DNA from: Phycisphaerales bacterium
GTDB lineage: Bacteria > Planctomycetota > Phycisphaerae > Sedimentisphaerales > UBA12454
Assembly: GCA_003142595.1 (NCBI GenBank)
Contig: PLMU01000007.1
Span: 210,548 to 246,924, forward strand
DNA: 36,377 bases
Direction of reading: 5' to 3'
Part shown: positions 14,620-21,549 of the stretch, in pieces
Layout of the letters: each line of letters starts with the position of its first letter
Numbering within the stretch: the stretch's first letter is position 1
Position numbers and translations under genes: made by a program
The notes under the pieces: model-generated
What the model was told of the DNA's origin: nothing
Database searches by the model: none
Seen by the model: only the letters and a program-made list of their open reading frames with translations

Positions 14620-16036
14620 TATTCGAATAGTCAGTACATATCCGCCAAGAAGGTGCGGTATCGGAACTTTCAGCAGAGACCTGGCAAACGCGCTCGAGCA
14701 TTTCACCAGCGAAATAGGTTATATCAGGGTCGCCGTGATTGACAAAGACCATCTGCCTTATCACATCCCCGTAGATTTGGTTATCGACCAGTACAATCCG
14801 CAGTCGTGGCGAAACGCCGCTGATGATATTATCGCTCGCGCAAAGGAAAGCTCGAACAAAACCATTGTTCTGCTCCAGCACGAGTACGGCCTCGACCCAG
14901 ACGATAAAGGAAAAGACTGCCGCGGCACTAACTACGTTAATATGGCAAAAACTTTTACCGAAAACGGCTTAACCACAGTCATCTATCTGCATACGGTTCT
15001 TGACAATCCCGATGAGCACCAGAAAAAAGTCATGCAGGACCTCGCTCGCTACAGCCAGAGTCTTATCGTTACAACTGAAAGCGCCATTCACATCCTCGAA
15101 TCGCCAATCTACGGCATCCACCACGACAAACTTAAGCATATCGACCACGGCATAAGAATGGAGCACCCTTCGCAATTCGACCGGCTTGAGATAAAAGAAA
15201 AACTCGGCCTGAAAAATCATGTCCTCTTAACAACAATCGGTCTGCTCTCGCCCGACAAAGGCATCCAGTTCAGCATAAAAGGTTTCGGCAGATTTATCAA
15301 CGAATCCCTGACGCCTCAGCAGCGCAATTCGATTGTTTATTTAATCGCCGGCCAGTGCCATCCAGAGTTTGTCAAATCCGACAACGGCGAAAATTACAGA
15401 CGTTTCCAGCAAACCCTTGCTCAGTCTCTCGAACAGGCAAATGTCCGCTGGTGCAAAGTCTCTTCTCTTTTCGAGGTTGAATATGACAAATTCGATGTCG
15501 TGTTCCTCGATGCTTTCATTGAGGAAAAGCATCTTCTCGAAATTTACGGCGCCACTAACATAATGCTTTTGCCGTATCTGAATATGCAGCAGATTTCAAG
15601 CGGCATTCTTGCCGACACTCTCGGCTCCGGCCGGATTGCGATTGCGACGAAGTTTCGTTATGCCCTTGAGCTGATTCATTCGAACCAGAAATGTCCCCCC
15701 GGAATTGTCATCGGCAGGCACGCCAGAGGAATTTTAGTTGACCCCGGCGAACCGAGCGTCGAGCAAATCGCCCAGGCCCTCGATTATCTGGTCTTCAATC
15801 AGAACAAAAGGCTGCAAATGGAAAAACAGGCCCACCAGAGAGGTTATCAAATGAGCTGGGACAATACCGCCTGGGCGCTTTTGCAGCACATCGACTTTTT
15901 GACCGAAGAAAACCAGATTCAAACCGGCAGAGGAGTAACTTTTAAAAGAGACAAACCTTCAATTTATCAGAATATTAAGGACGCCAGGTTCGACGACACT
16001 GCCGGCGCCCAACAGGAGAAAAAATCTGATGCTTAG
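14609..16036 (+). CDS. Glycosyltransferase, GT-B fold
   Basis: 475 aa. It begins with RIVSTYPPRRCGIGTFSRDLANAL, the acceptor-loop signature of GT-B enzymes, and has the donor-domain strand TTIGLLSPDKGIQFSIKGF. The usual EX7E site is replaced by the NMQQISSGILADTLGSGRIAIATK type, which I recognise from a GT4-like subgroup. The open frame extends to 14558, but ATG 14609 has AGAGGG eight bases before it. The C-terminal 35 residues are charged and probably disordered. It overlaps both neighbours (11 nt and 8 nt), so it belongs to the same transcript as the GH100-like gene. Confidence 0.9.
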   Translation: MPYNIRIVSTYPPRRCGIGTFSRDLANALEHFTSEIGYIRVAVIDKDHLPYHIPVDLVIDQYNPQSWRNAADDIIARAKESSNKTIVLLQHEYGLDPDDKGKDCRGTNYVNMAKTFTENGLTTVIYLHTVLDNPDEHQKKVMQDLARYSQSLIVTTESAIHILESPIYGIHHDKLKHIDHGIRMEHPSQFDRLEIKEKLGLKNHVLLTTIGLLSPDKGIQFSIKGFGRFINESLTPQQRNSIVYLIAGQCHPEFVKSDNGENYRRFQQTLAQSLEQANVRWCKVSSLFEVEYDKFDVVFLDAFIEEKHLLEIYGATNIMLLPYLNMQQISSGILADTLGSGRIAIATKFRYALELIHSNQKCPPGIVIGRHARGILVDPGEPSVEQIAQALDYLVFNQNKRLQMEKQAHQRGYQMSWDNTAWALLQHIDFLTEENQIQTGRGVTFKRDKPSIYQNIKDARFDDTAGAQQEKKSDA

Positions 16037-16610
16037 CGATATCCTTCACACCTTTATACCGTTATTTGTGGCCGTGGACGCCATCGGCGTATTGCCGATA
16101 TTCGTCGGCCTTACCGAAGACCTGGACGCAAAGCAAAAAAATCAGGTTGTAATTCAGTCTATTTGGACCGCATCGGTTGTTGCCATCATTTTTATTCTGG
16201 TCGGTAAACTGATTTTTCGTTATCTCGGCATTACCATCGCCGACTTTATGATTGCCGGCGGCGCCATTCTTTTCTGCATTTCAATAACGGACATTATCAA
16301 TCCGGCCCAAAGAAGAAAAATCCCTTCTGACAATCTCGGCTCGGTCCCGATTGGTATCCCGCTGATTGTCGGCCCCGCTGTTTTGACTACCTCGCTGGTT
16401 CTCGAATCGCAATATGGCCTTCTGGTTACGATTATTTCGATTTTGCTTAACATTCTGATAGCCTCTGCCGTTTTTAGGCAGTCGCATCGTTTGATAACTA
16501 TTCTCGGCGACGCAGGTTCAAAGGCTTTATCGAAGGTAATGAGTCTGTTGCTCGGTGCCATTGCCGTTATGCTGATTCGCCGCGGCATTCAGGAATTCTT
16601 CATTAAGTAA
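16029..16610 (+). CDS. MarC family integral membrane protein
   Basis: 193 aa with about six hydrophobic segments. The N-terminal IPLFVAVDAIGVLPIFVGLTEDL and central IGIPLIVGPAVLTTSLVL are characteristic of MarC/UPF0056 proteins, whose activity is unknown. AGGAG precedes the start, which lies eight bases inside the upstream glycosyltransferase gene. Its coupling to a glycosyltransferase operon may mean it handles a product or intermediate, but MarC genes occur in many contexts. Confidence 0.93.
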   Translation: MLSDILHTFIPLFVAVDAIGVLPIFVGLTEDLDAKQKNQVVIQSIWTASVVAIIFILVGKLIFRYLGITIADFMIAGGAILFCISITDIINPAQRRKIPSDNLGSVPIGIPLIVGPAVLTTSLVLESQYGLLVTIISILLNILIASAVFRQSHRLITILGDAGSKALSKVMSLLLGAIAVMLIRRGIQEFFIK

Positions 16611-16636
16611 ACCATTTTCTATCTCGGAGTAAAATA

Positions 16637-16966
16637 ATGAAAACAATTGTCCTGCTGACGATTTCCAACATCTTTATGACTTTCGCCTGGTATGGCCATT
16701 TGAAATTCAAGAACAAACCTCTCATATGGGTAATTCTTATAAGCTGGCTGATAGCCTTTGCCGAATACTGTTTCCAGGTCCCCGCCAACAGAATCGGCAG
16801 TTACATTTATACCACTGCGCAGTTAAAGACCATTCAGGAAGTGATTACTCTGGTCGTATTTTCGGTGTTTTCGATACTTTATCTGAAAGAAGATTTCCGC
16901 TGGAATTATGCGGTAGGATTCTTATTAATCATCCTCGCCGTTTTTATAATCTTCAAAAAATGGTAA
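16637..16966 (+). CDS. DUF486 (DMT-like) small membrane protein
   Basis: 109 aa with four membrane segments. Sequence features such as NIFMTFAWYGHLKF, ISWLIAFAEYCFQVPANRIG and KTIQEVITLVVFSVFSILYLKE match the DUF486 family, small proteins resembling one half of DMT/EamA transporters. A GGAG site precedes the ATG and the gene follows marC after 26 nt, so it is the last gene of this operon. Transported substrate unknown. Confidence 0.92.
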   Translation: MKTIVLLTISNIFMTFAWYGHLKFKNKPLIWVILISWLIAFAEYCFQVPANRIGSYIYTTAQLKTIQEVITLVVFSVFSILYLKEDFRWNYAVGFLLIILAVFIIFKKW

Positions 16967-17064
16967 ATTCGATAAAATCTGTTTATTTAATGTCGGCCGG
17001 ATGTTAAAATCCCGAAAATGTTATTTTGGCGACTTTTTATAAATCTATTGGATGGACTTGTATT

Positions 17065-18960
17065 ATGAAAACCGGTTCAAACGCTTCATCGACCCTGGCA
17101 CAATTTTTCGCTTTATCGTATTTGCTGCTTCTGATTAACGCTTCCGCATTTCTCAGGCATATTCATTATATAAATTTCTCTACTTATCTTTTTGCAGGCG
17201 TTGTTTATCTTTCTTACTGTTTTCTTTATATCCTTCCGATTCTTCTTTTATTCGGGATTTTGCAAAAAATTCTCTCTTACAGTCGTTTGCCGTTGTTTTT
17301 AAAATCTCCATGGTTCCTCGGCCCCCTGGCCGTCATAGCGGCAACCGCTCTTCAAATACTGATTTATACTGACTATTTTGTCTTCAAAATTTTCGGGTTC
17401 CACTTCAACAGCTTTGTCTGGAATCTCATTTTTACAAAAGGCGGCATCGATTCGATGGGCAGCAGTCAGGCGACAATGCGAAGCTTCATTATGATTATGC
17501 TGTTTTTCTTCATCGCACAGGGAGCGATTTTAGTATTGCTGATGACGGTTGGCCGGGTAAAAAAATTCTGCGATAATTTGCTTTCCCGCCGCAGGCTTAT
17601 CGCTGCCGTCGTTATTATTATAATGTTGTTTGTTTCACAGTTCATTGCCTTTGGCATCAGTTCCTTATACAACTACAGCCCTGTGCTTACGATTTCGCAA
17701 TCCTTTCCTTTTTATGTTCCTGTTACCTTCCGCAAACTCGTTAAATCCCTTGGATTAAAGCCTCCTCGCCAGACTGCTTTCAATATGAAATTCAAAGAAA
17801 TTAATTTACATTATCCTTTGAAGCCCATCAATCAGAAGCCCGACCATAAAAACTACAATATAGTTATCCTTATGGCCGAATCCCTTCGCGCTGCTATGCT
17901 CGACCCTCAAATTATGCCCAAAACCTGGGCTTTCTCTCAGCAAGGCCTTCGTTTCACACAGCATTACAGCGCAGGCAACGGCACGCGAATGGCTATGTTT
18001 GGCGCCTTTTACGGCCTATATGGTAATTATTGGTTTAAATTTCTTGACGAGCAAAGGGGGCCTGTTTTCATTGATTTGCTGCTCAATAATAACTACCAGA
18101 TGAGTGTTTACAGCAGCGCAAAATTTTCTTATCCCGAATTCGATAAAACTATTTTTGCTCGCTTGCCGCAGGGCAGCCTCCATGACTCAACGGAGCTTGA
18201 CAAAAGTCTGACCAGCTGGCAGTTTGACAGGCTGAATGTTGACCGTCTGCTTGATTTTCTCGAACATCGCGACAAGTCGCGCCCATTTATGACTTTTATG
18301 TTTTTTGAATCTCCGCATGCCCCTTATAATTTCCCGCCGGAAAATGAAATACGAACTCCCTGCCTTGCGCAATTCGATTACGCCGCCGTTGACCTGAAAA
18401 AAGACATCCAACTGATAAAGAACCGGTATATCAATTCCAGCAATCATCTCGACAGTCAGTACGAACGGGTATTTAAATATCTGCGCGATAATTCTCTGCT
18501 CGATTCGACGATTGTCATAATCACCGGAGACCACGGAGAAGAGTTTATGGAGCATGACCGATGGGGACACAACTCAGATTACAGCGATGAGCAAACCATT
18601 GTTCCAATGGTTCTTTGGGCACCGACAGTTAAGCCCGGCCAAATAGACAGCATAACAAGTCATCTGGATATACCGGTAACTATTCTTAATCTTCTGGGCG
18701 TTACTAATCCGCCGCAGGATTATTCACAGGGCTTCGATTTGCTTGGCAATGAAAAACGCCGGTTTACTGTTATTAGCGATTGGGATGCCATAGTTTACGT
18801 TGACGGCGAATACAAAGCCACATTCCCTATGAATATTTTCAGTCCCAAAATTGTTACTACAAAATCATATATCGAAATATCCGACAAAGCCGCTTTCTAT
18901 CAGACGCATCAATTACCTCTGGTTGAAATTATGAAGGGATTGTCTAATTTCAGTCAATGA
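17065..18960 (+). CDS. YejM/PbgA-like inner-membrane protein of the alkaline phosphatase/sulfatase superfamily
   Basis: 631 aa. Five N-terminal membrane segments (to about residue 215) precede a periplasmic hydrolase-fold domain. Diagnostic pieces are NIVILMAESLRAAML (metal/nucleophile strand), GNGTRMAMFGAFYGLYGNYW, FESPHAPY and IIITGDHGEEF...RWGHNSDYSDEQ. The layout and the NGTR...FYGL box match YejM (PbgA), which in enterobacteria controls LPS synthesis by sensing lipid A. Lipoteichoic-acid synthases are a more distant alternative. The frame opens at a TTG (17026), but ATG 17065 is preferred. Its stop lies four bases from the convergent comM stop. Confidence 0.85.
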   Translation: MKTGSNASSTLAQFFALSYLLLLINASAFLRHIHYINFSTYLFAGVVYLSYCFLYILPILLLFGILQKILSYSRLPLFLKSPWFLGPLAVIAATALQILIYTDYFVFKIFGFHFNSFVWNLIFTKGGIDSMGSSQATMRSFIMIMLFFFIAQGAILVLLMTVGRVKKFCDNLLSRRRLIAAVVIIIMLFVSQFIAFGISSLYNYSPVLTISQSFPFYVPVTFRKLVKSLGLKPPRQTAFNMKFKEINLHYPLKPINQKPDHKNYNIVILMAESLRAAMLDPQIMPKTWAFSQQGLRFTQHYSAGNGTRMAMFGAFYGLYGNYWFKFLDEQRGPVFIDLLLNNNYQMSVYSSAKFSYPEFDKTIFARLPQGSLHDSTELDKSLTSWQFDRLNVDRLLDFLEHRDKSRPFMTFMFFESPHAPYNFPPENEIRTPCLAQFDYAAVDLKKDIQLIKNRYINSSNHLDSQYERVFKYLRDNSLLDSTIVIITGDHGEEFMEHDRWGHNSDYSDEQTIVPMVLWAPTVKPGQIDSITSHLDIPVTILNLLGVTNPPQDYSQGFDLLGNEKRRFTVISDWDAIVYVDGEYKATFPMNIFSPKIVTTKSYIEISDKAAFYQTHQLPLVEIMKGLSNFSQ

Positions 18961-18964
18961 TATT

Positions 18965-20491
18965 TTATAGCGCTCTGTCTAATTTCCGATAGCTGACCGC
19001 CTCTGCGATATGTTCTGCGCTGATATTTTCCTTTTCGTCAAGGTCTGCTATTGTCCGTGCGACCTTGCAGATTTTATCGTGTGCCCTTGCCGAGAGGCCG
19101 AATTCCGTCATAGCGTTTTTCAAAACCATTTCCGCCGCCGTATCCAAATCACAGTATTTACTCACCTGCCTATGAACCATCGTAGCGTTTGTCGTCGTCT
19201 TCTTTTCGCCGAACCGCTGTCTTTGGATTTCTCTTGCCGATATAACCTTCGCTCGTATTTCCGCTGAACCGTCGCTGATTTGTTTTGAGCGCAGCTTGCT
19301 GAACGTTACGCTCGGCACATCGATATGAATATCTATCCTGTCAAGCATCGGCCCGGATATTTTTGCCAAATACCGTTCAATCTTGTTCGGCGTGCACTTG
19401 CACCGCTTCTGCATCGACCCGAAATACCCGCACGGACACGGATTCGTCGCCGCAACAAGCATAAAATTCGCCGGAAACGTAACCGACCCTTTAGCCCGCG
19501 AAACCGTTACCTTTTTTTCCTCCAAAGGCTGACGAATCATTTCCAATACGTGCCTTGGAAACTCCGCGAACTCATCGAGAAATAAAATCCCGTTATGCGC
19601 AAGCGATAATTCTCCGCATCGAGGATTCGTCCCGCCTCCTACCAGCGCCGCTCCCGTCGCGGTATGGTGCGGCGTTCTCACCGGCCTTGTCGCCATCAGC
19701 CCCTTGCCGTCAAGCAGACCGGCCGAAGAATAAACCCGTGTCGTCCCAAGCGATTCAGTCAACCCCAGCGGCGGCAAAATCGTCGCAAGCCTCTGTGCCA
19801 GCATTGTCTTTCCCGCGCCCGGCGGACCAATCATCAGAATATTATGTCCGCCCGCCGCGGCTATCGTCAGTGCGCGTTTGACATTCTCCTGCCCTTTGAC
19901 ATCGGCAAAATCAACATCATAAGCGCCCGCCTGCTTTAAAATCTTGTCGATATCGACATAAGCGGACTCCAGGGATAATTTGCCCGCCAGAAAAGATGCC
20001 GCCTGCGCCAGCGACCCGACCCCGAAAACTTCAATATCCTCGACAACAGCGGCCTCGCGAACATTTTCCAATGGCACAATCATACTCTTAAATCCTTTTG
20101 CCTGTGCTGCCATTGCCATACTCAAAACTCCGTTTACCGGCCGGACCCTGCCGTCGAGCGCAAGTTCGCCGATAATGACAAAATCTTTTGCAACGGAGCT
20201 TTCAATCGCTTTGGTGCTAAGCAGAATTCCCAGCGCAATTGGCAAATCGAATCCTGGCCCGACTTTTTTGATATCCGCCGGCGCAAGGTTGATTACGCTT
20301 TTTGTCTTTGGATAGACGAAACCTGAATTTGTGACTGCCGATTGAACGCGTTCGATGCTTTCCTTTACTGCCGTATCCGGCAAACCGACTATGAGTGATT
20401 TTTCAAATCCGCTGCGTTTTATATGCACTTCAACTTCGCAGATTACCCCCTCGATACCTTCAAGCGTTACGCTAAACAGTTTGCTAAGCAT
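18965..20491 (-). CDS. comM: YifB/ComM family Mg-chelatase-like AAA+ ATPase
   Basis: 508 aa, full length. An N-terminal Lon-protease-like fold (about 1-170) is followed by an AAA+ core with Walker A GPPGAGKTMLAQR, Walker B GILFLDEFAEF, a CPCG turn and the sensor/arginine region (MLDRIDIHIDVP), then a C-terminal Mg_chelatase_C helical bundle. ComM is a hexameric helicase that promotes branch migration during natural transformation. No other competence genes are nearby. AAGGATGGAG precedes the ATG. Confidence 0.95.
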   Translation of the reverse strand: MLSKLFSVTLEGIEGVICEVEVHIKRSGFEKSLIVGLPDTAVKESIERVQSAVTNSGFVYPKTKSVINLAPADIKKVGPGFDLPIALGILLSTKAIESSVAKDFVIIGELALDGRVRPVNGVLSMAMAAQAKGFKSMIVPLENVREAAVVEDIEVFGVGSLAQAASFLAGKLSLESAYVDIDKILKQAGAYDVDFADVKGQENVKRALTIAAAGGHNILMIGPPGAGKTMLAQRLATILPPLGLTESLGTTRVYSSAGLLDGKGLMATRPVRTPHHTATGAALVGGGTNPRCGELSLAHNGILFLDEFAEFPRHVLEMIRQPLEEKKVTVSRAKGSVTFPANFMLVAATNPCPCGYFGSMQKRCKCTPNKIERYLAKISGPMLDRIDIHIDVPSVTFSKLRSKQISDGSAEIRAKVISAREIQRQRFGEKKTTTNATMVHRQVSKYCDLDTAAEMVLKNAMTEFGLSARAHDKICKVARTIADLDEKENISAEHIAEAVSYRKLDRAL

Positions 20492-20510
20492 ATCTCCATC
20501 CTTGTGCTCG

Positions 20511-20550
20511 TGTCATTCTGAACGGAGCGAAGCGCAGTGAAGAATCTCGT
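20511..20550 (+). repeat. Dispersed intergenic repeat of the TGTCATTCTGA type
   Basis: TGTCATTCTGAACGGAGCGA continues into AGCGCAGTGAAGAATCTCG. The same consensus, GTCATTCTGAGCG..GCGAAGAATCT, is widespread in intergenic DNA of many environmental bacteria. Confidence 0.7.
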
Positions 20551-20718
20551 TGTTGCGTTCAATAATGACAAATTACATTATTCGTATTATTAGAGTTTTC
20601 TTTAAGGCTTATATAATACAGAATAACCGATCCATTTTCCAATATAATTCGTCATTATTATTCCGCCCCCTTTTGGGGGGCAATCTCCATTGAATCGTCT
20701 TCTCTGAAGATGGGGGGC

Positions 20719-20751
20719 CGTCATTGCGAGGCCCGCAGGCCGTGGTAATCT
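20719..20751 (+). repeat. Dispersed intergenic repeat of the CGTCATTGCGAGG type
   Basis: CGTCATTGCGAGGCCCGCAG continues into GCCGTGGTAATCT. It resembles the common CGTCATTGCGAGG...AAGCAATCT element. It lies 25 bp from the end of the accessory genes. Confidence 0.65.
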
Positions 20752-20775
20752 AAATCCATTTTTTAAAAAACATAA

Positions 20776-21522
20776 TTATAACTCCTGTAGAAACGCAAAA
20801 AACTCATCAAATGTTTTGGAATCTTTCCAAATAGGTTTATTTATTTTGATACGAATAGGACCTTCATTTATCACGATTTCAATATCACCAGAACTCGCTA
20901 TTTTCTCTTGTTCCTCTTTAATATTTTCTGCCTCATCAACTTTATCTTGTATCTTACTTCCAATATCAGTAACAAATCTTGCACTCTTTTTTATGCTCTC
21001 TTCGTTGGGTTGTGAGTTATCCACTTCAATTACACATAGAACATGATTGTCTGGATTATCCCGTGCCTCTTTAGCTTGAGGAAGTGTCATTTTTACATAA
21101 TCTTGAGTAGTAGATTTAAGTTCAATATAATAAGCTTTATTCTCTTTCTTGATTTCAAAAACTGTTTCTGCGTTATCTTTTACACAGTCATATTCTATCA
21201 AAAAGTCGCTTCCTACTCTAATTTTTTCTACTTTGAAACCTTCTTTTTCAAGCACGCTTTTAAGAAGGTCTTCAACTAAAGCGCCCATAAATTGATTCCT
21301 TCGAATTTGTTCTCTGGTCTCTATCCGCTCTTCCATTTCCGCTATGAATAACTCTGATTCACTTTCTGCTAATTCGGCAATCTTACTTAATTGATGTGGA
21401 TTTGACATGAATGTATTGAATAGCGAACCCATTGCTTTATCCAGTTCAAGTTTAACTTTTTCGTCCTTAGTCACAAAATGCATCATAAGTTCGCCAATAC
21501 TTATGTTAAGTCTACTCAACAA
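20776..21522 (-). CDS. DUF3883-type PD-(D/E)XK nuclease-fold protein (second part of a split gene?)
   Basis: 248 aa. A helical, charged N-terminal half (to residue 85) ends in TREQIRRNQFMGALVEDLLKSVLEKEGFKVEK. A restriction-endonuclease-like core follows: D106 in GSDFLIEYD, E134-x-K136 in YYIELKST, and Q149 in MTLPQAKEA, which together make a complete PD-(D/E)XK-Q active site. The upstream ORF ends at a TAA (21552-21550) in exactly the same frame, nine sense codons before this start. The only early starts are TTG (21522) and ATG (21486, 21483), and none has a good ribosome-binding site. It is therefore probably the C-terminal part of one ancestral protein with the GHKL ATPase, or is made by readthrough or reinitiation. 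AT-rich compared with comM. Confidence 0.75.
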   Translation of the reverse strand: MLSRLNISIGELMMHFVTKDEKVKLELDKAMGSLFNTFMSNPHQLSKIAELAESESELFIAEMEERIETREQIRRNQFMGALVEDLLKSVLEKEGFKVEKIRVGSDFLIEYDCVKDNAETVFEIKKENKAYYIELKSTTQDYVKMTLPQAKEARDNPDNHVLCVIEVDNSQPNEESIKKSARFVTDIGSKIQDKVDEAENIKEEQEKIASSGDIEIVINEGPIRIKINKPIWKDSKTFDEFFAFLQEL

Positions 21523-21549
21523 TCTTGAAGGTTTATCTTGTGTACAATT

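Larger units (their letters stand above)
20492..20775. other. Repeat-rich spacer between comM and the accessory island
   Basis: 284 bp without a gene. It holds two dispersed repeats (20511-20550 and 20719-20751) and a GCCCCC/GGGGGC hairpin at 20665-20681, and its left end must contain the comM promoter. It marks the point where base composition shifts to AT-rich. Confidence 0.6.

Noticed and set aside
20665-20681. GCCCCC/GGGGGC hairpin as a terminator
   Set aside because: No T-run follows on either strand; it is more likely part of the repeat-rich spacer.
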